A stretch of DNA of 64,000 nucleotides from Formicarius rufipectus (Eukaryota > Chordata > Aves > Passeriformes > Formicariidae): positions 123,728 through 187,727 of the forward strand of contig VXAU01003995.1 of the NCBI GenBank assembly GCA_013399695.1, written 5' to 3'. The notes under the pieces were generated by a model that made no database searches, was not told where the DNA came from, and saw nothing but the letters and a program-made list of their open reading frames with translations. This document shows, in pieces, positions 1-14,614 of this stretch. The position numbers were made by a program, and so were the translations under genes. Each line of letters opens with the position of its first letter. Position 1 is the first letter of the stretch.

Positions 1-1235
1 TCTGTGCCGTATTTGTGTAGTCTTTGTTTTAATGTTGTTAGCATTAGCTATTGTTCAATTTTTGCTAGTATTAGATTAATGCTGCAGCACTGCTGTAAAG
101 CTGTGGTGGTGCAAAGGCACAGCACAGATCTGTGTGTATAGGTAGGAACAAGCTTCCTTTTTGGTTGCTTTGTTAGTCTGTGGGGTTTTTTATGAGTGCT
201 TTTTTTGTTATGACTTTTTTTTCTATTTTAGGGTAGGGTTCTTTGGTGAGTGCTTTGGTTTTTGGGGTTTTTTTTAGTTGTTTTGCTTTGCTTTTGTGTG
301 TGTGTGTGTCAGTGCTTTAGGATTAGTCAATCTATTGTCTGCTGCAGAAGTACTTGTTTGTCCTTGGGGAGACGAGAGGAATTTTCAGAAGGGCATTGTA
401 CGGATTCTGAATACTAGTGATTTGTGCCAGTATCTTCTCTTCAAAGTAGATGGCTCCCAGCCTCGATTGAACTGAAAAGTGATTTTTAGCATATGACTCA
501 ATGATTTGATAGCATCTCTAAACCTGGATGGGTCAGGGGAAGAAGTCTGTGTGAAGGTTAAAACTTTGGCATGAATCCAGGTTAAAGTCTTCAGCAGATA
601 CCCTTAAATGAGCTCTTAATATACTCATCAGATGCTACCCTACTAACACTGCTTTGGCTCTGGGCAAAGTTCAGGTTTATTCTTTTTTTAAAACATTTTG
701 AATTGTTTAGTGGTTTGGGATTTCACCACCCCTTGTTGGTGATGAAAAGACTCAAATATACCATATTACTAGACTTTCTTTTTGGGATGCTTCCATATAA
801 ACTTCATAATGATGTGTAAGCCAGATGGGTAGAATTGGAAACTTAAGTCATTTTTACCCTAATTATGTTAAAGGTACTTTGCCAACAGGTAGACTAACCA
901 AGTAACATAGGGGTTTGCAGCAGTTTGTGAATATAAATTATAGCTTTATTATAACACTGGTAGAAATCTATTCTGGATTCAGCTCATCTAGATATCAATA
1001 ATGTAAATTTACCTCATTTTTCTCCCTGTCCTGAAGTTTCATAGCAGTCTTACTGACTGCATCTGGCTACACAATTAAATAGAAATCATTAGTTTGAAGT
1101 GTAAGAAACTCCTGGAAACTGTCAATTTTAAGTTATTATAGTAGATATGCATTTTTAAAACTCTGGAATTGAGATAGTAGCAGCCAGTTAATTCATGTTT
1201 TGTTTTTTTTGTTTTGTTTTGTTGGTTTTTTTTTT
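1..1235. other. gene-free AT-rich sequence
   Basis: No convincing exon. The stretch contains T-rich runs (about 187-275 and 1199-1235) and a short GT dinucleotide run near 295-309. A 65-codon ORF at 278-475 starts with a hydrophobic, Cys/Val-rich segment, but that segment is translated from the GT run and T-rich DNA, so it is not good evidence for a protein. Confidence 0.6.
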
Positions 1236-1338
1236 NNNNNNNNNNNNNNNNNNNNNNNNNNNNNNNNNNNNNNNNNNNNNNNNNNNNNNNNNNNNNNNNN
1301 NNNNNNNNNNNNNNNNNNNNNNNNNNNNNNNNNNNNNN
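1236..1338. other. assembly gap (103 N)
   Basis: A run of N directly preceded by a T homopolymer and GTTTT-type repeats. The gap probably reflects failure to read or assemble a longer poly-T or low-complexity tract. The true length may differ from 103. Confidence 0.98.
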
Positions 1339-4300
1339 CTTGGGTAAAATAATTTAAAATCAGAATGCTTAGGTTTGGTGTTTCATTTCAGTATATTCAA
1401 TTTGATTATTTTTTTTTTTTTTAAAGCTCTGCATTTGAGTTTCAGATCCCATCAGAAGGCAAACTTGATAATGTTTCTGGACTTTTGGCTTGGGGAGTCT
1501 TTTGTTGCAGAATACTGCCTTTTTATTAAGCAATTTTTCTTTCTCAGTCGATAGAAATCATTTGTGCTGGTGGGGTGGGGGAGGAAAAGATCAATCTAAG
1601 CTTTACAATATTTTGTTGTTTTTAGTTCAGAGTAAAGTGATTTTAGATGATGTGGTACCCAGACCCCTGGTTCCTTGCAGTGGCTGCTTTCTGATGAATT
1701 GGCTCTCAGTGTATTTTGTAACAGCAAGGTGACACTGCCATAAGGAAATTTGTCAGATTTGGCAATAATTAGCATCACTAGAGATTTAGCAGAAAGCTCA
1801 AGGTCAAACTGTTTCTTTGAAATTATTTCTTTTTTCCTCTCCTAGAGAGGTGATCCTTGCAAAGAAGGGTTGAGGCATTCCTGGGATTAAATGGGGAAGG
1901 ATAGATTTTTGTGCTTTTCTAGATAATTAGAGGCCTTTAGTCTCTGAAGTTCTCATTCTGCAGCTTTCATGAACATTGATTTTCACTGGAAAAAAATTGG
2001 AGAAGGGAGTGAGTGAAAGCAGAAGAAACTGCATTACACTTTATTTGTGAAAACTTGAGTTTAAATCTCAAACATATCCAAAGAGAAAATGTACTCAGTG
2101 CACTTGGTATCCTCTAAGTGTTTGTTTTCCTCAGAAGACCAGCCTGCTACTGGGTTGTTTTAGCAATGTCCAGTCAGCAGAGTCCCAGCCATGGAACAGC
2201 AATGACCTTGCCAGTGCAGGGATATTTTTTAGCAGGGTTTGAGCACTGTTCAGATCCTTCCCTCTCTGTGATCGTGCTCAGGTTAGTGATTTTATTTTCT
2301 TTCTTTCAGGAGCTTAATGCTGCATTTTTAAAAAGAAAGATGTAAGTGAAGAAAGTAGATAGAAGAAATATACTTTGGACACCTCATTTAAAAAATATTA
2401 CTTTGAATGCAAAGACTGAGATTAAGCAGGTTAATCCTTCCTTAGACTCAAGATTTCCTCACTCTTTGCCAGAATAATAGCCGAGCTGTTCCCACCATAG
2501 CTGTCTGCATGATGGGTAAAGTAATTGTGTTGGTCTGGAAAATTATTTATTCAAATATAATTAAAATACATTTAGGATTAAAGAACTGAGTAATACTTGC
2601 TATTCCAGGATACTGACTACCTTCTTTAAAACTTTCTGGCATCATCTTGGTAGAGTCTGGGCAGTTTCTGCCTTGCTGGTGCACTCTTATAAATGCTCTA
2701 TTTAGTATATATGGCAAGATTTATTTTTTAAAAGTACTGATGAAAAATAATCAGCTATTGATGTCGCCAACTGTTTTTCCAAAGAGAAATCAGATTGGGT
2801 CAGTGTTACATGTGGACTGTAGTTCTGGGCTGCCCTGTTCAAACATTATGTTCTTCATGTGTGGATTACTTACACACTTTCAAAATGTAGTGTGTAGAAA
2901 AACTGCAGCATTTACTCTCAGAGGGTTTCTGGGGCCAGGGAGCTGTGGGTGAGGAACAAGATCAAACCCAGTGAGGGGACCAGTGCTCAGATCCAACCAA
3001 GGGTAGAAGGGCAAGGCTGTGGGAACAGAGGTGGGCTGGGACAGGGGTGCCTGGCTTGGTGGGGCAGAATTTGCAAACAGACATCTTAATTTCTGCCAGT
3101 GTTAATTGAAATGTAACATAATGGGCAGCATCAACTCTGGCAAACCCAGAGCCATTAGCCAACACTTGCAAACCATGCACCACAAAACCTTGAGATGAGT
3201 TTTAGGAACTGAGGCCAACTCTGTACGACATCATTTTATCTCTGATGGAAATTACTGACAGTAAATGTGTCCACTGGCTTACAAGTGTGCAGAGTCTTGC
3301 AGCTGTCTCTTTTCTCTGAAGCAATTATAGACTCATAATGTTGTACAGTAATGTCACAGAGAAGAGTAGGCTTTAGAGGACCTCAGTGAGCCACCTAAAT
3401 GAGGGCTGTAGTTCTGTCAGTAGCTCTGGCAAGGACTGTGCTGTACATGGACTGGATATTTTCTTTTTGCTGCTCAAGTAACAGAGTATACAGTTGGGTT
3501 CCAGCTGTGCTGAGTTGGATAGAAGAGGTTTATGTGCTCTTTTTCACTCAGAAGAGTTGAGTGCTAAGTCTATTCACTTCAATTTATATCACAAGTTGAA
3601 GAATGTGTTACAGTGCCTTTTTGGGTTTGAATGTTTATTTCAGAAGGTTTATTGGATAATTTTCACCAGCTCCTTAAAGTGTGTATGTGTCTAAATAGTG
3701 TCATTTTACTCTGTGCACGTCACTGATTTCTTAACACAGAAACAATAACGAAAAGAAGGGGAAGAAAACACCCTTAATTAGCCATTTTTATTTAGTACCT
3801 GTTCCTATTATGAACTCATAGTGTCTTCTAAAACCCAAAATATGGAATTATTGGATAGGTTTTGTACTGTCTTACTGAGCTCTGTGATTCATCTCAAAGT
3901 CTCAAAGAGCTTGCTTTAAGAAAACACCATGGCTAGTTGCTTACTCTGCTGTGGTTGAGTAGAATGGTATCTTGTCCAGTGTTGTTTCCAGTGTCCAGTG
4001 CACTTGATGGAATCTGCTTTATGTCTCTCAGATTGTCTAACAAAGAAAAGACGATAAATTACATTTTTGTGCAAAATGTAAAACAAGAGTAGTGAAAATA
4101 AAACAAAATAATAATTTGCGTAGTCCAATAGTTCTAATGTCATAACATCAACAGCTGCTTTAAAAAGATACCAAAAGTGACCTTTTCCAGTTCAAAGTTT
4201 ATTCCAAATATACTTTGTCACTAGTTTGAGTTGCAAAAACAAAAAATTTGTTACTGTCACACTATTATTGAAACCCATCTTACCATTGGAGAGATCTGCA

Positions 4301-4707
4301 TCTTTATTCAGTGTTCTCCAAATTATTTTAAACATAACTCTACAGCATCTATTTATTCCTTTATCCCATCTCAGTCCACTGTATCATGGCCCCAAGCTGT
4401 GTGTGTGATGGCAAAGTTTGGCTGCTGAGTTATTCCTCAATGCTGCATTTCTGGCACACTGAAGTCATGGGCATGATTTCCTTTTGAATCCCACTGGGAA
4501 CAGAACTCAAGAACTGGATTGTTTGCCTAAAATATCCTAATTACAGAATTGCCATTGATCAGAGGTTTGGCTGTGTTCAGTCCTTTCATGTTGGTAGCTC
4601 TAACAGGGTCTGTCCTGCTGGCTGGGAATTGCTTTGCTCTTGTGTTTGTTCAGAGATCATCCGGTAATTTCCCTGTCCACAAAACAAATCATATGAGATT
4701 ATAAAAA
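1339..4707. other. gene-free sequence
   Basis: AT-rich DNA with scattered short ORFs (up to 101 codons at 2647-2952) that show no recognisable domain. About 2925-3070 is locally purine- and G-rich. I see no repeat family, RNA gene or splice-bounded ORF that I would defend. Confidence 0.5.
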
Positions 4708-4749
4708 TCCAAGATCCTTTCCAACCCAAACTATTCTATGATTCTGTGA
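4708..4749 (+). repeat. CR1 LINE 3' tail fragment
   Basis: A roughly 42-bp piece matches the extreme 3' end of avian CR1 in sense orientation: TCCTTTCCAACCCAAACTAT followed by TCTATGATTCTGTG. CR1 copies are usually cut short at the 5' end, so a tail-only fragment is expected. It is too short to assign a subfamily. Confidence 0.8.
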
Positions 4750-7700
4750 AGAGATTAGATGAGGGCATTGGAGTGGGGGGAAGTAATATTCACTTGCTTG
4801 CACTGCCCAGTCTGCTTGTTTCCCCTCTGCAGAATCCCTGTCAGCCCTCATGACAAGAATACTTTGTCTCACTGAGACCAGGATCTGCTTTATTGCTTTG
4901 AGCAAACCTCTGCAAAAGTTACATAACAAGGCCAGCATGGGAGCTATGGGCAGTATTTTTTGCAGAGAAATGTGTATCATGAGCAAGATGATTGACAGTG
5001 TTTGATTCTGATATTAGGATGAGTACTTTCAGAATGGCAGTGGATGATGTTTTGTACATACAACTCTCTTCTGGATTTTTATCACTTTAGTTTGTCAGCC
5101 TCGCTGTTGTAACACGTGGCAGCTCTTGAGAAAGAGAGAAGTTATTTGTTCCAAACTTGGGAAATATAATTTGTTATTCTAATTTTCTTTTTATGGGTTA
5201 GTGGATAAAACTGCATTACTCTTCTTACCTATTTTTGTTTTGGCTCTGGAAATGTGCATGTAGAAGAGGTCTTTAAAAATTTAACATGTTGAAATAATTG
5301 TGCTAGGTAGTAGTGTCCTGTTCTTGTCCTTCACCTTACAAAAGCAAGGACCACAGTGGAACACATTGAAAAGGTATTTATGGTGATCTAGAAAGCTTGA
5401 TAGAAGTATTCTGTGCATTGACTCAACATGTTAGCTGGTGGCAGACTTAGTTTTGGGTTTGGGGGTTTTTAAGTTGCTTTTCATAGTGCATATTTGCTAA
5501 GAGAGAGAATTCATATCACAGGATGTTGTCCATATTAAATTTACAAGGGTTAAAAAGGATATGAGCTGTTGGTCAGGAATTCCCTCAGCTGCAAACTGTT
5601 TTGATATACAGAGTATACTGGACAAGTACAGTGTTACACTTCTTTCACAATGCTATTTCTGTATCCAGTTTTGGTGCCTGTTGGAGTCAGGAACTCAGGC
5701 AAGGTTGATCTTTGTAAGAATGTCTGTGCTGAGCCAGAGTCCTTTTTATGTTATGTTCTTATGATATTCAAGGTGGAGGTATACAATGGGCAGAATGATA
5801 TCTCAATTCTGAATACGTTAACAAAGTTTTTTATAAAATCATCTCACATGAAGCAGGTGTTTCCAATGATATTTGAAATCATGAAAGATTAATAGTATAG
5901 CTTTTGTGGAAGATTAGAGAGTGTTCAAGTAATATAAAAGCAGGGGACCTTTTGGCCTCAGAGCCATTGGGGAGGTAATTACTGTAATTGAACTGCACTG
6001 TTTCCTTTCATCATAGCTTGATGCATATATGGTATATTTTGCTTAATATTTGTATAAAACCTGTAATCTTAAGTAACACATGCTGTTCTTTGGTGCATGA
6101 AGGTTTATAGTCTATTTAAAAGGGACAATCTGACATACTTCATGGTTGGAGAGATGCAGTGTGAGCAAAGAGAAAGATGGATCAGCACTCCCAAACCACT
6201 ACCACTAGGGAAGTGTTGATGAAGGCTCTCTGTGCTTTAAAAACACCTGATGGTTGGCTCCAAAAGCCTCTAACACTTTGGCTGATAATTTAGTCAACCA
6301 AGTCTAGCTCTTGCTTTTTACCATATCTTTCTCACTTGATGCTGACAGCACTGGGTTCAAATGGAGGAGAGAGCCATAATAAAAAGCGACATCTACTTCA
6401 GCCAGTCTTACTTGCTTTTCATAGCACACACAGTTGCTTTGGCCAGGAGAGAGAACACATGATATTGCAGCCATTGGCCCGGGTGTGAAAGGTTTCCTGC
6501 TTCCTTTTCCTATAGAGATTCCTGCCAGTGGGCAGTGAAGAGGCACCCATGTCATGAAAGCTGTCCTGGTAGTCATTCATCTGGCTGAAGAAGCTGACTT
6601 TCTGTACTCAAGCTGCAGCATGCAGTCATACAGTTTAGGGCTGCCTGCCTTCTCCATGCCAGCCTTCCCAGGAGATCTGTCCAGGTATCCAGTCCTTCAA
6701 GGACAAGACTCATCAGAAGTTTTGAGTCTTGATTTTAGACCACTTCCTGATCAAGTGCATGAAGTATTGTTCAGAGGAAAACTAATTCTTATTTGTTGGA
6801 AAGTTGAGACCTTGGTAGACCCCTGGAAATGTCTGAGTTCAGTTTTGCTCATTTTCCCACAAGAGAATCATAGGGACAGATTCCCCAAAGTATATAAAGA
6901 GGTCATGTGGTCTAAAAGATAATGGCTTGGCAGCATTTTTTCTGATTTTTTTTGCAATTCAGTAAGGAGGGCTAATCTTTTGGCCTTCAGTTCCCCTTCT
7001 GCTGCCCTAATGAATGATGGAGACTAAGGAAGAAAGAACAAGGCCCAGATCTAAGCTGATTTCCCAAGAGGTATATACTCAAAGTTGGATTTTGCTTGGG
7101 TTTGTTTGGTTGGGTTTTTTTGTTTCTTTGTTTGTTTTTTGGGTTTCAGTTTTTTTCTCCTTCTTCAGGGAGAAAAGCCACCTATCTGAACTGGGAGATT
7201 AAGTGGAAATATTTGTGCCTAAGTAGTTAGTTACTCCTCTGGGTGGAATTTCAAGTGTTGTGAGTGTATAGTTAAGAGGGCTATTATCATAGCTGCCCCA
7301 GAAAAGTGATAGCCACTTGTGTGTTTCATGTTGCTTGGGAAGCTTGAGCTTAAGGAAATAGACTTTCTGGCCACTCTTGAAAATCCAGGAGTATTTGGCT
7401 GTTCCCACAAAATACCAGTACCCCTGTAAGTTTCTGTGCCCTTATGTCTGTAGCGCTGCCACTGCTGCAGATTACAGGTTTTTTTATTCCTGCTCCCTTC
7501 TTTCCATGACTAATGGGGAAAGACCCCATATAGGGGAAGAAGTGCCTGTGTTGCTTCCAACACATTTACTAGCCTACTGTTCTGTCTGCTCCATCTCCCA
7601 GAGACACACACTTCCTTAGGTTTTGTGAGGCTACGAAATTTATCATTCACAGTAACACTACTCATGATATACAGGACTGTCTGAAAAGTGTTTCTTCCTT

Positions 7701-10700
7701 GTTTTTAACTTGGAGATGTTTGTCCTTTTTCATGTGAACTGTTTCCAGGCTGCAAATCAAAGGTGTAACTTCAGCCTCCATGTCTGTACATTGAAATGGG
7801 CTTCAAACCCAAACTTTTGGCATTTAATAACAATGAAAGTAAAAACCTGAAAAGTCATGGCATACTGTGCCCTCACTTTCACTGGTGATCCAACACTGGT
7901 GCTCAATGTATGATTTCTGGTCTTTTTAAATAAAACCCAAACCTCTTCAATAGGAGCTGTTTTGTCATGTTATGTTTAGTCCTCTGCAACTCCTCTTCCA
8001 TTGCAGAGGTTCATCTGTGAAAGTGAAGGCACTGAAATTAGATGCTTTGGCAAATCCCACCTTTCGGTGACAGAGAAGAAAATTGTGCAGAAAGACTGAG
8101 ACTAATCAAATCCATTCTAGTTTTTTGTGAATTTTTTTTTTCTCCTTTCTATCAGAATCCACAGAAGGGAATGAGTGGCAAGTCTGAGGCAGTCCCCAAT
8201 GCAAAACAAGAGGGAGTATCACTTTGCAAGTAGTTTCTGGGATGAGTCCAGACTTTAGAGCAAGTTGTATGGCTTCTAACCCACCCTTCCTGGATCTGGT
8301 CCTTTCAAATAGCCTAGAATGTTCAGTCAGGTTCCTAAATTTCATTCATTTATAAGGAATTCCCCTGCTTAAGCTGACAAATAGTCCTTAAATATGTGTC
8401 ATTAGGAATATGAAGTGAAACAATTTGGGGACTGGATATCTAACAGAGAAGGTGAAATATCCCCTGAAACTCAAATGAATAACTGCTTTGTTCCTGCTGG
8501 GATAGCCAGCGTGCCTGGAAGACTTTGTGTGGAGAAATTGGAAGATATATAATACCACCTTGCAACTGAAGAAATCAGCATCTTTCGTGGACTAGGTAGC
8601 ATACTAAGGAGAAAACTTGCCCCAAGGCTTACAGGGTCAATAACGTGGAGAAAAACCTGTCCCTACAATATCCTCATGCATTGTAAGTCATCTTGATATT
8701 TTTGTTGGGGTTTTTCTTTGTACTTGGTACCAGTAATAAAACACATTGTGGTCTCTTCAAGTGTCAGAACTCATCAGGGCAGGTGATAAATGGTGTCTCT
8801 CAGATTGGAAAGGTTGCTGCTATATATCTTCACACAACTCTCCAGAGCGAGATAAAATACAGGAAGGAAGCAGCAGAGGCAATATTTGTGCCTTTTTTCC
8901 AAGAAGGTTCTGGCTTGCTGTGATTAGCATAAGAGTAGGATTTTAAACATCTTTCTTTCTTCATTAAGATGTTTCAGGTTATCAAATTCAGCTCTCTGTT
9001 TATAGAAACTCGAAATAGGTACCTACATGAAATGGTGGTCACTTTCCTGAACTTTAGAGCAAAACTAGCAAACCTGGCTTATTCTTCTGTTGAAGTCAAA
9101 GCATTACTGTGAATTTAATGTCTCTAGTATCTTAGAACTCACATGTCTTGGCTCTATTGCTGCCTTAGATGCATTTTTTTTATAGTCATTAAAAGTATCA
9201 CTTTAAATAGGCCTATGTTTAGCCTATTAAGGGAAGAAAATCTGCCTAAAAGGTTAGTACACCCAATGGAAACACTTCTGGCAGTGTTACCTATGTGGAT
9301 ATATAGGTGAAGCATATGTTCATTGTTCCTAAAGTAAAAGATTGATTATTATGCTCATTTGTTTAGTTGGAAGCCTTGGATGAAACCCAGAATGACACAT
9401 GTGCTTTGGAAAATAGCCATAACCACAACCTTACTCAGTAAATGTGGTAATTTCTTTTTCCCCTTTCAAGCATAAACATTAAGAACATTAGTGTTGTTAC
9501 AAAATGACAGTGGGGAAATTATGTGTTCTGTAATAAGATCTGCTTGTTAAAATGCCACAGTGTACTGAAAACATTAATATAGGCATTAGTTATTTATAAT
9601 GGTCACTTGGTGGCAGATTTGAGCAGGTGTCTTTTTCAGTGGCCAGAGGTAAATAAAAACATGCAATTCTTAATTCTGAGCTGTACATATTTAAAGAGTA
9701 ATTACTTTTCATACACTGGAGTCCATGATGCAACAAAAATCCTCTTATGATAATTATCATAGAATCATTACAGTAAAGAATGGGCAAATTCTGTTTACTT
9801 GAAGTTTCCTCTCCCTTCTCCCTTTCTCCAGCAAGATATGTTTCCTTGGTCAAAACAGAGAATATTTTTGAGGTTGATAAATGTAATTTTCTATCAGAAG
9901 TTTCTATTATAATAAATTGGAGACCTGGCATCTCTGTGATCTGTGATGAGACACTAAGTAAAAACATCAGGTAGGCACAACTCCTCTGTAGCTGAGAGAA
10001 GCAGAGTGAAGTAATGGCTACAAAAGTTGTACTAACAGATTAATTTCCAGAGGTGCTTGATATTAGCAGAAAAATGTGACAATTATTGTTATGATGGAAA
10101 GCTACCATCTATTTTAATGGATCTGCACACATTATTAAAGAGCACAGAAATAAAAGCAAATTGTAAAACTATATGTAGTTTAAAGCTGGGGTAGGGCAGG
10201 TGCTTTATTCTGTTATTTTGTGAAGCTTTGACTGCTGACAAAGACTTCCAACCAGAAAGTACATAGTACTGTGGATTTGCCAATGCTGTTTGCATGAGAA
10301 TAAAGCCCATGTTTTTTCCTCAGGGAAAAAACCTTCAGAGGTTTCCTGATAATTTGGCACTTTTTTGGTGCTAAAATGTAAATGAGTAGCTCATTTCTAT
10401 TCATGTCCCCTGGGGAAATGAGACTTTTGCAGTCCTAAGATCTCTGAATGCAGGTAGTGGAATGCAAGTAATAACTTCAAAATCCATTTTGTGTTTCAAT
10501 TTTTTGGGGTTTTTTTAAGGAAAAAAATAAAAGCTCATTTTTCAAAATGTGTATTTGACTTAAGGCTCATATGATAAATTCAAGGTAAGAGATACCTTTT
10601 ACCTGTATATTGTCCCTAAAAGTTCTTAAAAATCTTGGTTCGCATCTTATGAGTCTTCTTCCAGCTTGAGAGTGAGTTCATTCCACATTATGCACTACCT

Positions 10701-13700
10701 CATCTTCCATACTTCTCTATTTTTTTGCAATAGAAAAGACAGGGAAATTCCAGACAAATCCCACCACAGGAACATTCCTGGATTTCACATCTTTGACATA
10801 GTCTATGTCTGCTGTCCCTTGGGTTAATAGATGGTCTCCTTACCCGTATCTGTCTCAATTCAAATGTCTTTGATAGAGGTTTACAAAAGTATGAAGGCAT
10901 TTCTTTTTCTTCTTCCAGCTACTACAATATTCACATCTGTACCTCCCTTAATTGCATTGGATGCAGAAATATCTCTTAATAGAATGAGCACCACATTTTT
11001 CAGTGTCACTGCAGTCCCATCCATCAGGAACTTTATCCATCATCTAATTGTATTAACCTTGAGTGATTTCAATAGTTCAGCAGAACACAAAAAGAAAAAA
11101 GCCTTTACCAGTTCTACCTCTATACTTTAAATGTAGAAACTGCTTATATATATAGGGAAATACACACAGAGCTTGCCTGTCATACAGGAAAACAGTCATT
11201 AGACTTGCCCTATTACAGTGGGTGACAAAAAAAAAATCATATTCTTCTGGGATTTCTCTTGACCTCAACCTGGAACATCTTTTCAGAATCCATTTCAGTA
11301 CTCATGCTAATCATAGTAGACACTAAGCAAGGAAAATTTTGCAGCATGTATTTCCTTGCTAAAATCTAACACTGGTTAAGTCCATGAGAAAAATAGCAGT
11401 CTCCACTTGCCTCTTTTTCTTTGAACTCCAGCATTATCTGGTCACTTCAAATTTTCAAGAAATTTAGAAGAAAAGGTCATGAAAGCTGCTGGACATAAAT
11501 GAATCTGTGACTCTCCCTTGCATAACAAACAGAAATATGTTGTTGTGGGCACTTATTTGGAGGAAAAAATTAATATTTCATAAAGATTTTTTGGGGGGAG
11601 GGACTGGTGGTGATGGTATACTTATTATGATGGCAGATGTATGTTGCCTTATGACATAGTTTATCTTAGTCTGGTTTTGAAACTAAATAGTCTTTGAAAA
11701 GAAATCCATTCCTTTGTAACATGTCCTATCTTCAGATTTTGCTGAACACTTCATATTTTTTGAAGAGCCTGTTTTTAAAAAACCCAGACAAACCATTAAC
11801 AGGACTTACAGAGCCTTAGAAACTCTATTTAATGACTTTAGTTCTTAATTTTATCCTGCTTTGATGTAATTGTGTCTGGAAAAATGTTGCATATGAAGCC
11901 CCTAGCTCCATTGAACATGAGCAAGAGCTTCCACTGTTCCAATTACAGCAAACAGGTCTAATTCAGTTGTAGCCTGAAAATCCATCAGGAATGGTGCAAG
12001 ATGTGGTTTTCTCACAACTCTGTAGCATACAGAAAGTAGCAAATGGAAAATTCCCTTCACGTACGCATAGGTCACCACTCCAGGACCATTTAACTCCTGG
12101 GCTTATGGCAGGAAAATGCTTTGCTCTCTGCCATGCTGTAATTTCTGCTGCTTGCTAAATACAACAAACAAGGACAACAGTAAAAATTCAGGTCTGTTGT
12201 AAGTGCTTTTAAGTAATCTGTAATAGTAGTTGTCTGTGTTTATTTTAGGCATTATAAATGCTTCTGGTTAGGCTTTTTGCAACATACCTGTCTGTATTTC
12301 CTACCTTTGTCTTTGCTGGAGAAGGTGGGTTTTATGCAAAATGTTTTTCATCTCCTATTTGCAGGTAGTGTAAAGAAAGTAGAAACTGGTATTTGCTGTT
12401 TAAAATAAAGGCATTGCACTGAATAAATAATTGAATTAAAAATGGAGAGTTATCTAGGCATTAAATTTGTTATTTGTCTTCACAGTGCCACTGCGTATGT
12501 ATTTCTTTTCTGCATGATAATTGATTAATCTGTTTTGACAGCTACTTCATTTTGCCAGCTAAGATATAGGGCTGGGCATCTATTAGCAAATATTTCTTGT
12601 GAGGCACTTGCCTGAGGCTAGTTTCTTATTTAAATGAAGAGCTCTCTAAAGCACAGCAGCTAAGTGTACCTGGGTGTGTTTGAAATATTATGCCTGTCTC
12701 TGTTACTAATCACAGAATGGCATAGTAATGAGGCTGAAAATCAGTGTGTGAAAATATGGGATTCCTCTCCTCTTCTTTTGAAGAGGAAATAATTACTATT
12801 TACTTTTTTCTTCTTTTATTGTATGTCTATTTTTTTAAAGGATGCTATTGTTTTAGCTATTCCCATATGCATTAAAAATATCAACTATTTGTAATGTGCT
12901 ATGATTTTTAAAATGCCAATTTGTGCTATTCTGGCTGATCAGAGATGGATTGTTGAGTAATCCTGGTTGAAGCATTTGGAAAAAAAAAGAAAAAAGGAAC
13001 CAGCAGCTTTTTCTGTCCACAGCTTAGTCCTGAGCAGGGAAATTAAATGCAATGGACAAAGGAGTGCTGGAGTGTGCAAATGTGTCAGGAGTGAGGGGAG
13101 CAGCAGCTGAGGGACAGCGCGATGGCACACTCAGTCCAACTCTCAGCTGCCTCTTGCACCCAGCCAGGGCCACGCAAGCTTCTCTCAGGAACTCTCTGTG
13201 CAGATACAACTGGGGCCGATTAAACAGCAAGAGTTGCTCTTGTGCCAGGGAGAGATTTAATTACTTTGTATTCTGTTGATGTTTTAGCCTGCCTCTGTTG
13301 AAAGCATTTTAAATTTTTTTTTTGGTGCTCCAAGTCAGAAATGTGTTGATTCTTCTAGGGGATAAAAGCCACAACCAAACAAACAAAAAACCACCAAAAC
13401 TAAACTCAAAAAAAGGAGCAAAGTTTTTTGCTTGTTGTCTATATTAAATTCTCAGGAAGCTGCAATGATTGTGAGATAAGAAAATATCTAGTGCATTAAG
13501 GGACAAGGTTGAACAGCTGAGTAAAGGGAAAATGTATGATGCCTCTGAATTCTCTGTTTATGAGGGATTGATGACCAAAATGTTTAGAGAAAGAAAGTAT
13601 TCTTTGAAGAAGCATAGATTGTATTTGGGTCCAGATAAAAATAAAAATGCTTGTGGTGGAAAGACGGAATGGGTGAGGGGAAATACCTTCTGATCCTAGC

Positions 13701-14610
13701 TTACCTGCTAGAATTAAAGAAAGTATTTGGTAGCTGACCTCTAAGCCTATTTTTAGACCTATTCCCTACCCACCAAAATTTTATTTTATAACAGATGACA
13801 GTTTAAAATCTATCTTATTTCCTACTGAAACATTTTGTTTCCTTTCAATTTGCTTTCTGGGGTCTTAAAATGACTATTCCCAGTCCTGTCCTTGTGGCAC
13901 TTAAAAAAAATTGAACAAAATGTGTGTATTGTCTGAACAGAAGCTACAAGAAAGGACAGTCATAAGGAGGAGCATGTTTGTGTAAAATTTTTTGAGCTAT
14001 GATATTGTTTTGCATAGAATAACTAAGTGCAAGTATTGCCTTGAAAGAAAACTGCTAAAGGGAGCCACAAAGACTAGAGAATAACTGATAAAAAGAAATA
14101 AAGGATACACGGGGTAAAAACCAGCAGAGCATCTAAAAGGTGGATTCTGGTAGGATGTGTGATACCAGTGATGGAAAAATACAGAATGGAGCAATATGTG
14201 CAGGAGAGGAGAGGAAATGTGAAGCAATAAACATTAAGGAAGCAAGAGAAAAACTGGAATAAAAGAGCAACAGAGAGATGAATAAAGAAACAATGTAAGG
14301 CTTGAAATAAGATGAAATTCAGCTTTAAGAAGGTAAAGGGGGAATTAAAGCAATAAAGAAATAAACTCCAGAGATAAGGTAAACCACTGTCTTTGGCAGA
14401 TGATTCTTAAGAAACTTTAAAAATGTAATTTTTAAAAAAGTACAGTGTTAATGTGGTGACATTAGTATCATTTAACCTTGTAAAAGATGTTGTTTTCAGG
14501 GAACTCCTGCCACAAGAGCAATTTCCTGGACAACATCATCAATTTTCAGTTTTAATAAATAAAAGGCTACAAGCAATTAATGTTCTATGTAAAGTACTTG
14601 TGGGTAAAAA
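4750..14610. other. gene-free sequence, about 9.9 kb
   Basis: No gene recognised. ORFs at 6554-6922 (122 codons, plus) and 9590-9967 (125 codons, minus) are the longest, and neither has a recognisable domain. There is a GTTT/T-rich tract at about 7096-7160 and a 16-bp perfect palindrome at 9746-9761. The rest is ordinary AT-rich DNA with short poly-A and poly-T runs. Confidence 0.5.
9746..9761. repeat. 16-bp perfect palindrome
   Basis: TATGATAATTATCATA equals its own reverse complement. It is all A/T except two G/C pairs, and such palindromes arise by chance in AT-rich DNA. The following bases (TAGAATCATT) faintly recall the CR1 tail in reverse orientation, but no longer match follows. Confidence 0.6.
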
Positions 14611-14614
14611 TCCC

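Noticed and set aside
278..475. 65-codon ORF with a hydrophobic, signal-like start
   Set aside because: The start is translated from a GT/T-rich run and the frame has no family resemblance or splice support.
6554..6922. 122-codon plus-strand ORF
   Set aside because: No recognisable domain, no clear splice borders, and a length that can occur by chance in 64 kb.
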